Origin: Welwitschia mirabilis
Taxonomy: Eukaryota; Gnetophyta; Gnetopsida; Welwitschiales
Assembly (NCBI GenBank): GCA_051453625.1
Contig: JBOZIK010000001.1
Location: 146,348,262-146,412,261, forward strand
Direction of reading: 5' to 3'
DNA: 64,000 nt
Under the pieces are notes generated by a model. That model saw only the letters and a list, made by a program, of their open reading frames with translations. It was not told the origin of the DNA and made no database searches. The position numbers and the translations under genes are program-made. Shown in pieces: positions 11,956-23,221 of this stretch (its first letter is position 1; each line of letters opens with the position of its first letter).

Positions 11956-12670
11956 NNNNNNNNNNNNNNNNNNNNNNNNNNNNNNNNNNNNNNNNNNNNN
12001 NNNNNNNNNNNNNNNNNNNNNNNNNNNNNNNNNNNNNNNNNNNNNNNNNNNNNNNNNNNNNNNNNNNNNNNNNNNNNNNNNNNNNNNNNNNNNNNNNNNN
12101 NNNNNNNNNNNNNNNNNNNNNNNNNNNNNNNNNNNNNNNNNNNNNNNNNNNNNNNNNNNNNNNNNNNNNNNNNNNNNNNNNNNNNNNNNNNNNNNNNNNN
12201 NNNNNNNNNNNNNNNNNNNNNNNNNNNNNNNNNNNNNNNNNNNNNNNNNNNNNNNNNNNNNNNNNNNNNNNNNNNNNNNNNNNNNNNNNNNNNNNNNNNN
12301 NNNNNNNNNNNNNNNNNNNNNNNNNNNNNNNNNNNNNNNNNNNNNNNNNNNNNNNNNNNNNNNNNNNNNNNNNNNNNNNNNNNNNNNNNNNNNNNNNNNN
12401 NNNNNNNNNNNNNNNNNNNNNNNNNNNNNNNNNNNNNNNNNNNNNNNNNNNNNNNNNNNNNNNNNNNNNNNNNNNNNNNNNNNNNNNNNNNNNNNNNNNN
12501 NNNNNNNNNNNNNNNNNNNNNNNNNNNNNNNNNNNNNNNNNNNNNNNNNNNNNNNNNNNNNNNNNNNNNNNNNNNNNNNNNNNNNNNNNNNNNNNNNNNN
12601 NNNNNNNNNNNNNNNNNNNNNNNNNNNNNNNNNNNNNNNNNNNNNNNNNNNNNNNNNNNNNNNNNNNNNN
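11956..12670. other. assembly gap (715 N) inside element B RT/RNase H
   Basis: Undetermined bases replacing the RT thumb and connection. The size is close to what the sister copies have between the YxDD box and RNase H. Confidence 0.95.
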
Positions 12671-13390
12671 TAAATGCAATAATCAAAGACTTTCTCTAAT
12701 CATTCTAAAATTTGTTTAAAAGTTTCATCATAAATAGAGAATTCATCCATAAAAATTTTAATTGGATTCTCTAAAATATCAGAAAAATACCCATCACAGC
12801 ATGCTAAAAATACTGGAAGCATTAAAAAGTTCAAAAGGTATGTGTCTAAAAGCAAGGATACCAATAGATAAAGTGAAAGTAGTTTTGAATTGGTCCTCAC
12901 TAGCAATGCAAACCTAGTTGTAACAATAATATCCATAAAAAAATAGTAAAATGCATGTCTCTGAATCCTATCAAGTATCTAATAAGGTAAAATGAAGTTT
13001 TTACACATCCTTCATTTCTCACATTTCTTAGGTACTACCATCAAAGGACTAATCTACTCACTAATAGCTATAGCATAAATAATTATAGCATCTATTAATT
13101 TTATGATTTTATCTTTAATAACTTGCTTAAAGGCTAGATTAAGTCTATGTTAGGGTTGCCTAATAAGTTTTGCATTTTCTTCAAGGTAGATTTTATGTTA
13201 GACAATTGAGGTAGGAATGGTTATTAAATCACTATGGAACTAAGTGAATGCATTTACCTTAGATTGCAAAATAGAGATTAGACTTGATTCTTGTTAAGGA
13301 AAAATATTTTTATTAATGACTAAAGGTCTGCTTATATCATTACTTAGAAAAATGTATTTTAGTCCACTAGATAAGGGTTTTAGATTTATA
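12671..13390 (-). pseudogene. gypsy reverse transcriptase remnant (element B)
   Basis: Reverse strand: near 13,040-13,130 pieces equivalent to DKIIKLIDAIIIYAI follow the HPQRRLN-like region around 13,140. The palm is seen at 12,700-12,800 as IKIFMDEFSIYDETFKQILE, so the second Asp of the YxDD box is Glu. Other motifs (GYSGYNQ, LCNAP) are too broken to place with certainty. The rest of the domain is lost in the gap. Confidence 0.75.
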
Positions 13391-13860
13391 TTTAAATTTA
13401 AATTTTTATTTTTTTGTTAAATTTCTAGGAAAATTTACTATCATCTCAGGCTATCATCTGAATATCAATAGTAAATGATGATCCTTAACATAGAAAATCT
13501 CAGTTCTACTCAAATCTCAAACTTTTTCATAGTTAATAGACTCAATCTCTCTACTTTCCAGATTAAAATAATAAATTTTTATATGGTTAAAATCAAGTTG
13601 ATTTTCATTGAAAACATTCAAGTTGTCTACTTTTAGTTGATCATAAAACAAAGTTAGTTCATAAAGAATTAACCATCTCTCCTTACGTTGATGGTGCTAT
13701 AAAAACAAAGTTAGCTTTATTTCTTCTTCCACACTCAGATCATTTCCTAAATCTTTTATAGCCATATTAAATACTATTATTAAAAACTTTTTATTTTTAA
13801 AATGACACTATATTAAACTAGTTCTTGTAACTATAATATAGTGGACTATTGCACAAAAAG
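13391..13860 (-). other. protease-RT linker of element B
   Basis: Degenerate reverse-strand linker between protease and RT. No motif beyond weak similarity to the linkers of elements A and C. Confidence 0.45.
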
Positions 13861-14135
13861 CTCTATCTAAAAGTAAAGGATAATTACCGTTATGTTTAAC
13901 AATTATTTTTAATCTAAATAACCAAATCATTAATCACACCTAATGGTTTCTTAACAGAGGTATCAGCCAATTCTAAAAATATTTGTGTAGGCTCTATTCT
14001 ATTTTTTAACCCAAGTCTTTAACAAATGTATAAGGACATAATGTTAACATTAGCTCCAATATTGATCAAGACTTTCTTAATTCTTATATTTCCTTATAAA
14101 TTAATACTAATAGTTGTTGCCATCAAATATTTAAA
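13861..14135 (-). pseudogene. gypsy aspartic protease remnant (element B)
   Basis: Reverse strand near 14,030-14,075 reads VLINIGANVNIMSLYIC, then a stop, then RLGLKNRIEPT. The active-site Asp is Asn, as in elements A and C, and the final Ser of the GAS triplet is also Asn. The downstream frame continues ELADTSVKKPLGVIND at about 13,940-13,990, matching the LVIQ-type wall region of the sister copies. Confidence 0.8.
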
Positions 14136-15950
14136 CTTTGGACATTTTGTAAAACTAAGTTATTAATAGATTAAATTAGGAAGACTTTTCTAGGAATGAT
14201 TCATTTTTGTTTCTTTTTAATAAGGTCTTTTCACAACTTCGCATACTTAGGGTTATCTTGTAAAAGTTTCCAAAATGATAAATTAATACACACATTTTAT
14301 ATTAAGGCTTTTAAATAATCATAAAAAATAATGTTTATGTTCAATCTATCTAACCAAGGAGTAACGGGTTTCTTATGTGAAGAATTTTTCTTTTTGTTAC
14401 TTAATGGAGAAGAGAAAAAATGATTTTCTAATATTTCTATGTCCTTTTCTTTATCATTTTTTTTTACTTTATGATGTGGAAGCCTTATGGGTAGGAGGTG
14501 TTGTATCATTTCCACTTCTTGTCATCAACTTATAATATTTTTTAACTTTATTTGAGTTTGATAAAGGTTGAGTAACAAGTGACCCTTGTGGTCTTTGGTT
14601 AGTAATCATGGTTTATTGCAAAATACTCATAAGATTTTCAATGTTAGAGTTTGTTCTTTTTTGTGTTTTTCTTGATTCATCAATGGAATTCCTAAGAGGA
14701 TCACCTTGGTTTTGTAAGTTAGATGAGATTGCTTGGTTATTTGAGTTATTTGATTAGATGTATATATTCTTAAATCTCTTTTTTAATGGTTGGAAATTAG
14801 GATGATTTGTTTAAAAATTTTTGAAGTTGGGTTATTTGCTCATCCTAGGTTGAAAATTATTGTGATTTTAAATTTGATTTTAGTTTGAGTTTTGGTTAAA
14901 GTTTAAGGACCTTTGGTTGAAAGAACATACTTCCTCATAGATTTTTTCTTTGTAAGTTGGAAGTAAAGGGCATTCTTTTGTAACATGATAGTTATCTTCA
15001 CATAAATCATAAGTAGGAGCTATAATTACACTTTTTTGGTTGCCACCTTTGCATCTAAAATCGTCTAAGTATGTTTTTCTAAAGTTGAGGTACAATTCTT
15101 AATGACATTAGTTGGTTTAGTTTTAGTTGTTATTTCTTCTTTTTCTTATTTAACCTCCATAATATTTTTAATGATTTGATCTATAATTCAGTTTTCTCTA
15201 GATGAGGGTTTAGGCCAACTTTAACTCACTTCTACCAACTCTTTCAATATTTTTAAAAAATTTTCTAAAGTAAGATTCAAAAAATTTCCTCCATAAAAAA
15301 AGTCAACTAATTCCTTTGTTTGATTATTTAGTCCATTATAAAAATAGTCTACTAATTCTTCCTAAGAAAAAGCATTTATAGGGTTTAAATGTAAAGGAAA
15401 AGAAATATCTCATAGGTAATGGCATAATCTTTATTAGGCAGTTATTGGAAGTTGGTTATTTCTTTCTTACATTATCTAATGATGGTTTTACTCATGAATG
15501 TTTTAATGAAGGCTTCTTAAATTGATTAATAACTTTAAAATTTTATGAGAAATTATTCTTAACTAAAGTCTAGCCTTACTTTTTAAAGTGATGGAAAAGA
15601 TAACAATGTAAGTTCTAGAACTTATTCTTTTTTAACTATTTCCTAAAGTGAGTAAGTGAGTATTAATTATTTTATATCAGCAATGTGTTGTGAAGTGTTT
15701 TCATGAAGTTCACCACTAAAAATAGGATAATTATTTAGGTTCTAAGTTCAACATCATCATTGGGAGGTAAACCAAAGAGGATTTGATTGTCATGTTTCTT
15801 ATTATCAATTAGATTTATGAGGATGACATCGACATTAGTTTTAATAGGTGTGGTTATAAGAGTTCCAATGATAAGGGATGGATTAGGTAAAGTGGTTTAC
15901 TTTTGTTTTTATGATGAGTTAGACATGTTTGAAAATTAAAAACTATCATC
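14136..15950 (-). pseudogene. gag remnant (element B)
   Basis: Structural capsid/nucleocapsid polyprotein remnant. The zinc knuckle lies in a 71-codon open stretch at 14,880-15,095: YDLCEDNYHVTKECPLLP, where the first Cys of C-X2-C-X4-H-X4-C is Tyr. It is followed by PTYKEKIYEEVCSFNQ, also present in elements C and the right-hand gag. Upstream at 15,330-15,480 are capsid pieces equivalent to the FYNGLN...T and ESWERF-like region. 14,297-14,515 holds the Gly/Lys-poor linker before the protease. Many stops; not functional. Confidence 0.72.
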
Positions 15951-16576
15951 AACACAATCTTCCAAAAAATTTTCTTTTATAAAATCAAACTCTAAAAACT
16001 AAAAGTAGAAATTTTTGATATTTTAAAACTTTGAATACCTTTGTTGTGCTTACCTAAGTTAATTTTGAGGTTAATCAAATCTTTTTTGATATATTCCTCT
16101 GTGGACAGATACTCTCTTTGGTATTTTTCTTTCTTACCAGATTTTATCATACATGCTTAGTTATTAATGCATAGAGTGTTATCTCTACAGTCATATACAT
16201 AATTGTCTAGATGATAAAAATATAGAAAACACAAGAAATAAAAAATATAAAAAAAAAGTAATAGATACAAAAAGCATAGATAGTAGACTATTGTCTACTT
16301 AAGTCATCTAGACAACAGAGGGAATAATAAAAAAAATCGTAAAAAATTTGACAGAAATAAAAAGCTGAAAACTCATGGCATAGAGGTCGTCATCCATATG
16401 TCATCTGGATGATACAGCAAATAACTAAACTTTTATTATAGAATAAAAAAACTAAAACTTATGGAAATAAAACCTATGCTACTGCAACTAAAAATACAAC
16501 ATTTCTATAAGTAAACATTTAAATTGAGATTCAAATACTTAATTAAGTAATGAAAACTCCTAAACTCCAAGTAGCC
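15951..16576 (-). other. 5' leader of element B
   Basis: Untranslated leader between primer site and gag. It contains GTCATCC...GGATGA type dyads at about 16,285-16,330 and 16,385-16,420, which recur in the leaders and LTRs of related elements. No coding sequence seen. Confidence 0.5.
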
Positions 16577-16596
16577 TTCCCTAGCAACAATGCTAA
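16577..16596 (-). promoter_or_regulatory. primer binding site of element B (tRNA-Asp type, decayed)
   Basis: On the reverse strand TAGCATTGTTGCTAGGGAAG follows the LTR end. Compared with TGGCGCCGTTGCCGGGGA, complementary to the plant tRNA-Asp 3' end, it differs mostly by C-to-T or G-to-A changes. The following GGCTACTTG is conserved in related elements. Confidence 0.65.
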
Positions 16597-16598
16597 CA

Positions 16599-17666
16599 TG
16601 TTATGTTGCATATTTATGCAAATGATTTGAGCTTAAAAAGATCCTCTCATTTACAAATAAAAAATATATCTGGATAATGTAACACACTAATATAGATGGG
16701 AGTTGATCCAAATGTCATCATTCCTCGAAGGCCCAGGTTAAAGAAAGAGAATTGATCTCTACAAGAAATACTTTATATTTTATTAATAGAAATAAATTGT
16801 AATGCTAAGAAATAGCACCATGCAATACACTTATGAAAAGTTAATCTAGGAATAATAAGCAATAATGCATCTAAACTTAACAATTTCCAACCTTGATAAA
16901 GGCTGTCCTCATAACCTATATCATTAAAAACTATCACTAAATTAGAAGTAATATAAGAGATAAGGGATAAGAATAAACAAGCATACGAACCAAATCTATA
17001 TTACAAAGTAGCTGCATCTCAATGGAGGAATCATAGCTCGACACTAAGGAAGATGTTTCTCTACAATTATAAAGATGGATCTTCGACCCTTGACCTATTA
17101 TCATGAGAGCTTTTTGTACAAATAAAGATGAGATGGAGTTGAGGATAGAATTGATAATTATTGATAGAAAAACACAATAACAAGATAAATAGATAGGCGT
17201 AGACATAACTCTAATGGCCATGCTAAAAGACATACAAATAAATGACAAGAATTAGGTAAATGTTTAGTGGAACGTTATAACATATCTCATCTATCTAATT
17301 ATCTGGACAATACAGGGGATGATTTTCATCTCATAAATATTCCATGTCACTGCCAGACTAATCATAGATAACATCTTTGTTGGCCTTATTTATTCTATCA
17401 TTATACTATTGGCTAGACAATGAGATGGATGAAGGACTTTTATAAGTGTTTACCAATACATTCAGCCTTAAAGTTTGCAAGAAATCTATCTTAAAATGGG
17501 AAGTATTAGAAACTCCTCTAAATGTTGCAAAATGTCATGGAAATTGCGTGTCTTTATTTCTTTCATCTCAGCTTTCCGTTAACATAGAAATTTAAGCATA
17601 TACCTATCTAATATCCTATAATACTACTCAAAATACCCTATCAAATATACATAAGTTAGTATCACA
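16599..17666 (-). repeat. 5' LTR of element B
   Basis: 1,068 bp. Reverse-strand start TGTGATACTAACTTATG at 17,666 and end ...GCAACATAACA at 16,599, next to the primer site. Collinear with the LTRs at 44,085-45,221, 48,503-49,519 and 54,607-55,717, sharing the blocks around TTGATCCAAATGTC, CCTCATAACCTATATCA and CATCTCAATGGAGGA. A 103-codon reverse open stretch inside it (16,937-17,248) has no protein similarity that I recognise. Confidence 0.85.
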
Positions 17667-18406
17667 ATAGTAGTTAAAGACGAAAACATAACTTCAACAT
17701 GTAATATTTTTGAAGACAATTCTCATCCAACTAAGAAGTGTTCCTTGTTACCAACTTTTAAAGAGAGGATGTTTAAGGAAGTATGTGCATTTAACCAAGG
17801 AATAGCTAAGTCAATCAGAATTTCGATAAAGATTAGGTAGACAATCACAATAAAAACCTTTTAAAAATAGATTTAGGATTGTAAACTTTCAACTAGTTAA
17901 CCTTAATTTTTAACGAAATCAAAATGATCCACTCAGAGATTTCATAGAAGAATTAAAAGAAAAGTGTAAGAAAAAACTAATAATAATATTAAAAACTTAG
18001 TAAACATGCTTTAATAAATAATGATTATCAATAAAAGACCACAAGGGTCTTTTGCATTTTAATCTTTACCCAACCAAATGAAGTCAAAAGAGATTTGAAC
18101 ATAGTAATAAGAAGTAAAAATGATTAGTACTTCTTATACATTAGGTTTCAACTTTCAAAAATAATGAAAAAAGTAATAAAGAATATGATGTAGAAATTTT
18201 GGACTCATAAACTTCCCATTAACATCACATGCTAAGACCACTACTAAAAATACTTCATAAGAAAACAAAGGGAATAATTCATCTACTCCTTGGCTTAATA
18301 TGTTAAACATAAATTATATCTCTGATGAGCATTTAAAAACCTTAATGTAAGAGGTAAACATCAACTTAACTTTTTGGAAATTTTGCAAGAAATTATTAAA
18401 TACTCT
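17667..18406 (+). pseudogene. gag C-terminal remnant (element C)
   Basis: The frame at 17,700-17,815 reads TCNIFEDNSHPTKKCSLLP, a C-X2-C-X4-H-X4-C knuckle with the second Cys replaced by Phe, then PTFKERMFKEVCAFNQG. This matches the knuckle regions of element B and the right-hand gag. 17,930-18,120 holds fragments of the downstream linker, including the equivalent of the PQG...P segment. 18,361-18,406 matches the start of the window (8-50), just before the protease. Stops throughout. Confidence 0.75.
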
Positions 18407-18974
18407 NNNNNNNNNNNNNNNNNNNNNNNNNNNNNNNNNNNNNNNNNNNNNNNNNNNNNNNNNNNNNNNNNNNNNNNNNNNNNNNNNNNNNNNNNNNNNN
18501 NNNNNNNNNNNNNNNNNNNNNNNNNNNNNNNNNNNNNNNNNNNNNNNNNNNNNNNNNNNNNNNNNNNNNNNNNNNNNNNNNNNNNNNNNNNNNNNNNNNN
18601 NNNNNNNNNNNNNNNNNNNNNNNNNNNNNNNNNNNNNNNNNNNNNNNNNNNNNNNNNNNNNNNNNNNNNNNNNNNNNNNNNNNNNNNNNNNNNNNNNNNN
18701 NNNNNNNNNNNNNNNNNNNNNNNNNNNNNNNNNNNNNNNNNNNNNNNNNNNNNNNNNNNNNNNNNNNNNNNNNNNNNNNNNNNNNNNNNNNNNNNNNNNN
18801 NNNNNNNNNNNNNNNNNNNNNNNNNNNNNNNNNNNNNNNNNNNNNNNNNNNNNNNNNNNNNNNNNNNNNNNNNNNNNNNNNNNNNNNNNNNNNNNNNNNN
18901 NNNNNNNNNNNNNNNNNNNNNNNNNNNNNNNNNNNNNNNNNNNNNNNNNNNNNNNNNNNNNNNNNNNNNNNNNN
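18407..18974. other. assembly gap (568 N) in element C
   Basis: Undetermined bases. By comparison with element A, where the corresponding flanking sequences (about 50 and 60) are nearly adjacent, little sequence should be missing here. The gap may be oversized or hide an insertion. Confidence 0.9.
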
Positions 18975-19495
18975 TATTGAAAGACCTAGTAATAAGAAAA
19001 CAAAAATGTACCATTTCTAGCAAAGCTTTTCTTTCTTAATCTCTTTCTAACTCAGTCATGAAAAAGTGTCCTAAATTCAAAGACCTTAGAGTAAAAACTA
19101 TGAATGTCACCTTGAAAGGTAAAAAAAGGATTTAAAAAGCTTTAATTAATATGGGAGCTAGTGTAGACATCATTTCTCTTCATATATGTAAAAGACTTGG
19201 GTTAAAAAATAGAATAGAATCTATATGAATTTTCTTGAAATTGGCTAATACTTTAATTAAGAAACCCTCAAGGACTATCAAGGACCTAGTCATCCAAATA
19301 GAGGAAGCTTTTTACCCCATAGATATAGTCATCATTAAAGTAGAACATGAGGGAAGTCATCCACTACTTTTAGAAAGAACCTTTTGTGCAAATATCCACT
19401 ATGTCCTTGATACATCGACCAAAATAATGGAATGTTATATAGGAAATAAGAAGTTTACCATTCATATTTTTTATGCTGCTAGAAAATAAGTAGGA
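18975..19495 (+). pseudogene. gypsy aspartic protease remnant (element C)
   Basis: The active-site region near 19,137-19,195 reads ALINMGASVDIISLHICKRL, again Asn for the catalytic Asp. An 84-codon open stretch at 19,235-19,489 carries LANTLIKKPSRTIKDLVIQ, EEAFYPIDIVIIKVEHEG and HPLLLERTFCANIHYVLDT. In this family the last part precedes the strand that closes the fold. Sequence upstream (18,975-19,135) covers the conserved pre-protease segment KCPKFKDLRVK. A frameshift near 19,210 separates the active site from the remainder. Confidence 0.85.
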
Positions 19496-19850
19496 AATAA
19501 GTTTAATTTAGAAGAAGAAATTAAACCAACCTTGCTTTTATAACATCTCCCAATTAAGGAGAAATTAATAATGCTTAACAAACTAACTTTATATGATGAC
19601 CTAACTAAAATTCATTATCTTGAGCCTAAGAATGAGGAATACATCAACTAGGAGAAAACGAATATATTTACTCACTAAAAAACCTTTTTGAATAGTATCA
19701 TCCCACGTTTGATGTTCCCACAACATATAGGATGATAGTTAAAAATACCAATATAGAACTAAAGAAGTTGCCCTAAGGTCTGAAACATATTTCTTACCCA
19801 AAAATTTGAAGAAACTTTGATAATGAGTAACCTTCTTACTTTTTAACAAG
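19496..19850 (+). other. protease-RT linker of element C
   Basis: Counterpart of 561-955 in element A; low conservation, stops in all frames. Confidence 0.5.
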
Positions 19851-20620
19851 AATCCAACTTGATCTCCCTTTTGAATTCTAAAGAAGATGCTTTTCCTTGA
19901 ACCAATAAAGACTAGACTACCATCCCTCTTTCTATAGTCTAATACAAAGTTTACCTTAAGGCTAATGCTAAATCTGTTTGGCAACCTCAAAGAAGGCTTA
20001 ACCCATCCCTTAATAAGTAGTTAAACATGAAATTATTAAACTTATGGATGCTAGTATCATCTATGCTATATCTGATAGAGTGTGAGTTATTCGTTTAATA
20101 ATAGTTTGAAAAAAAAAGTGGAAATGAAGAATGTGCATTCATTTTAGAAAAATTAATGAGGTCACTAAAAACAATCATTACCCTTTAATCTTTCTTGATC
20201 AAGTGCTTAATAGAATCCAAGGTTATGCCTACTATTGTTTTCTTGATGGGTATGCTGGCTATAATTAAGTTTGCATAGAAAGTGAATACCAAGCCAAAAC
20301 AACCTTTACCTCACCTTTTGAAACCTTTTGCTTTATGCCTTTTGAACTTTGCAATGCCCCTTAAACTTTTCAATGAGTAATGATGGGAATCGTGTCCAAC
20401 ATAATAGAGGATTCTATTGAAATATTTATAGATAACTTCTCCATCTTTGTTAAAACTTTTAAATAAATCATAGAAATATTAGAAAAAGTTTTGGATCTAT
20501 ATATAGAAAGTGGCCTACATTTGAGTTGGTAAAAAAGTTTTCTCTTTGTCAAACATGGAATTGTTTTAGATCACCATATTTTGAGGGAAGAGATTAAGAT
20601 GGATCCTAGAAAGTTGATAT
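19851..20620 (+). pseudogene. gypsy reverse transcriptase remnant (element C)
   Basis: Frames give in order KDEIIKLMDASIIYAIS-like residues near 20,020-20,075, MRMCIHFRKINEVTKNNHYPL near 20,125-20,185, FLDQVLNRIQGYAYYCFLDG with GYAGYN near 20,195-20,270, KTTFTSPFETFCFMPF and LCNAP near 20,300-20,365, then FIDNFSIFV near 20,428-20,455. The second Asp of the YxDD box is Asn. Stops interrupt between motifs. Length and order equal those of element A. Confidence 0.87.
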
Positions 20621-21240
20621 TATTAAAAACCTTAGCCCTCCAACCAATGTTAAATAAGTTAGATCCTTCCTTGGTCATGCTAGTTTCTATCCTTATTTTA
20701 TTCATGACTATGACAAAATTTGTAAACCATTTTACTCATTACTAAAAAAGATGTTAAATTTAATTGAAATAATTCATGTCAACTTGCATTCGATACACTT
20801 AAAGAAAACATTTCTTCTGAACCTATTATCACAGGTCTTAATTGGACTAAAGATTTTAAACTTATGTGTGATGCAAGTAACATTGCTATGTGTGGGGTTT
20901 TTAGCCAAAAATTTGAAAATGATTTTAAAGTTATATCTTATCTTAATAAAACTTTATCTAAAGTCCAATCCAACTATACTACTACTAAAAGGAAAATTCT
21001 TGCCATCATCGTTTTCCTTAGTCATCTTTAACATTATCTTCTTTGTTTCCACATCAATGTTTACATAGATCATGCAGCTATATACTATCTTGTAAGTAAG
21101 AAATATTTTGATGCCAGACTTATTAGGTGGATTTAAATCATGTAAGAATTTAATCTCACCATCATCGATAAGGCTGGAAAACATAATATTATTACAGATC
21201 ACTTATCTCGACTTTCTTGTTCTCATGATGAACTTCCCAT
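20621..21240 (+). pseudogene. RT connection and RNase H remnant (element C)
   Basis: Connection: RSFLGHASFYPYFIHDYDK near 20,660-20,720. RNase H: DFKLMCDASNIAMCGVFSQ near 20,855-20,915 with the first catalytic Asp retained, VQSNYTTTKRKILAII near 20,965-21,010, VYIDHAAIYYL near 21,060-21,095, then KAGKHNIITDHLSRL near 21,170-21,210. The active-site residues that can be read are conserved, unlike the RT and integrase of the same element. Frame changes and stops remain. Confidence 0.85.
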
Positions 21241-21299
21241 GAATGACTCATTTTTGGATGAACAAATATTTTATATTGAATAACTTTATGTCATATCTT

Positions 21300-22130
21300 C
21301 TATTCATCTTTCTCCTTAGTATGCTAGTATTATTAACTATCTTATTACAATGAAAATACCTCATCATTGGAACCATAATCAATGCATCTTTCTCCATAGG
21401 ATTGGTGATTATGAGTGGAATGAACATCATCTTTATAGAAGATGTAAAGATTCAATAATGTATAAATGTATGCGTAAATGGAAAAGCTTAAAAATTCTTA
21501 AACATTACCATGGTAAGGTATGTGGGGGACATTTTAGTGGCCAAAAGACTATCATGGAAATTCTTCACTCTAGTTTTTATTGGCCTACTCTTATTAAAGA
21601 CTCATCTAGCTTTGCTAGAATATGTGATGCTTGTCAATGTTATCATAATCTAACTTGTTCTTAAGATATGCCCCTTAAACCTATGCTTGAATGTAAACCT
21701 TTTTATTGTTAGGGGACTAACTTTATAGGCCATACTAAACCACATTCTCATGACAAAAGACACATCCCAGTGGCTATTGATTATGTTACTAAGTGTATCA
21801 AAGCTATTTTTAATACTAAAAATGATTCCCAAACCATTTGCAACTTTATCCAAACTTATATCTTTCAATGTTTTGATTTTACAAGGATCATCATTAGTAA
21901 TCAAGGTACTCATTTTAGTAATCACCTTTTTTGGAAACTTATTTTATCTATTGGCATTAAATATAGAATTGCATGTGCTTACCATTCACAAACTAATGGC
22001 CAAGATGAAAATGTAAATAGAGAAATTAAAAAGATGCTCTAAAAATTAGTCTCTATTAATAAGAAAACTTGGTTCTCTAAACTTAATGATATTTTTTAAG
22101 ATTATCATATTATTTGATACAACTTTCTAG
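21300..22130 (+). pseudogene. gypsy integrase remnant (element C)
   Basis: A 104-codon open stretch (21,350-21,664) contains the zinc-binding domain: LKHYHGKVCGGHFSGQKT followed by FYWPTLIKDSSSFA and CDACQ, with the main His and Cys ligands visible. After a stop the core reads GTNFIGHTKP (Asn for the first catalytic Asp, near 21,715-21,745). A 90-codon stretch (21,770-22,042) then has AIDYVTKCIKAIF, TRIIISNQGTHF (Asn for the second Asp) and YHSQTNGQDENVNREIKKML, in which the catalytic Glu is kept. So two of three catalytic residues are lost while the fold-defining sequence is well conserved. Confidence 0.88.
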
Positions 22131-22832
22131 GTTTCTTATCATATGAACTTGTGTATGGAAATGTTTGTATCTTACCAATTAATGTTTAACTCCTATTGAT
22201 TCACCCATCAACTTGATCTTATAAACTTGGATGAAAATCTTAAAACTTGATTATCCCAACTTCACCATTTAGATAAAAATCATACTCATGCTATGCATCA
22301 TCAACTCATTCATAAAGCTCAAGTTAAGTTCAAACATCACAAAAAAAATTTTCAAAAGTAATTTAAACTTGGTTAACTTATTATTTTATACAATACCTAA
22401 GTATAAATTTTACACAACAAGTTAACCTCTAAATGGTTAGATCCTTATCTTATATAAAAAGTACATTCCAATGGCTTAGTTAAAATCTTCAATCCAAATA
22501 CTAGAGATATTCAAAAAGCCAATGGACAAAGGTTAAAAATTTATGATTCATCTACTAATGAAACCTTAAACATGATAGAAACACTTGTATTGAAGACCCT
22601 CTCAATGAGGAGTACTTTTCTCTTATCATTATCTAAATTTCTTCTTAACTCATTTTTTGGGTAGACATCATGCTATCACTTAAATATCTTTAACTTAACT
22701 TATATATTACTTTATAAAATTACCATGATTAGTAATCTTTTTCTTGGGCATTTTAAGATGATAAAATTAGATTCACCTGATCTTAAGATATTCATATGTC
22801 TATGAAATTTATTTAGAAGGATGATGCCTTGA
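22131..22832 (+). other. integrase C-terminal tail and start of 3' region of element C
   Basis: Degenerate tail (NLDEN-like near 22,220, VKIFNPNTRDIQKANGQ near 22,480-22,530) followed by 3' untranslated sequence matching 3,760-3,950 of element A up to the DALILQ-like end at about 22,832, where the reversed LTR fragment begins. Confidence 0.65.
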
Positions 22833-23221
22833 TATTGCAGTGTGAATTTATGTAATCTTTAAGTCCTTAAGCAAAACCTATAAATCACAATACTTGCAAA
22901 AAACACATACTTCTATAGATGGGAGTTAACTTGAATGTTGTAATCCATTGAAGGCACTAGGCTAGAAGTTAGAGAATTGATTTCATGAAGGATTTTTTAA
23001 TCTTTTTTCTTTTAGTAAATAAAAATTAAATAACAATGTAAATACAATGCAAAATAAGTGAAGGTAAAATGCAAGTGAGATGAGTTCTATTTGGATTCTA
23101 ATCCTCCTATTATAAAAACTAGGGTTTATAATTCAGATTAATTAGGAAGAGTTTATCACTTATTCCTAACTAACATAAACTATAAGATAAGCCAAATAGA
23201 ATATGATAATGCAAATATGAA
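22833..23221 (-). repeat. LTR fragment, reverse orientation
   Basis: Begins TATTGCAGTGTG, the reversed LTR end seen elsewhere as TGTTGTGGTG. It matches in reverse complement 6,800-7,080 of element A's LTR (for example the segment around GGATTAGAATCCAAATAGAA) and 36,800-37,095. It is cut off by a 100-N join, so only the last ~390 bp of the LTR are present. The 5 bases before it (CTTGA, 22,828-22,832) would be the target duplication if this is an insertion end. Confidence 0.78.

Larger units (their letters stand above)
9761..17666 (-). mobile_element. Ty3/gypsy element B, Athila/Tat type
   Basis: Reverse-strand element. Reading from high to low coordinates: 5' LTR (17,666-16,599), tRNA-Asp primer site, leader, gag, protease, RT (partly in a gap), RNase H, integrase and 3' untranslated sequence. 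No 3' LTR is seen before 7,081, so it is truncated or its end is in the 9,088-9,678 gap. Its 5' LTR outer end (17,666) abuts the middle of gag of element C, which reads the opposite way. B therefore inserted into C or was joined to it later. The left part of C's gag was not found on B's other side. Confidence 0.82.
17667..22832 (+). mobile_element. Ty3/gypsy element C, Athila/Tat type, interrupted
   Basis: Forward-strand element starting abruptly within gag at the outer end of element B's 5' LTR and running through protease, RT, RNase H and integrase to 22,832, where a reversed LTR fragment begins. It is the best preserved gypsy copy here, with open stretches of 84, 104 and 90 codons. It is closely related to element A along its whole length. 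Confidence 0.85.

Noticed and set aside
11918-12686. Open frames of about 250 codons across the gap
   Set aside because: Frames exist only because N bases contain no stops.
16937-17248. 103-codon reverse frame as a membrane protein
   Set aside because: Lies wholly inside the LTR of element B; the related LTRs do not keep the frame open.
18361-19039. 220-codon frames on both strands
   Set aside because: Gap artefact; only a few real codons at each end.
21650-21925. 91-codon reverse frame
   Set aside because: Shadow of the element C integrase on the forward strand.
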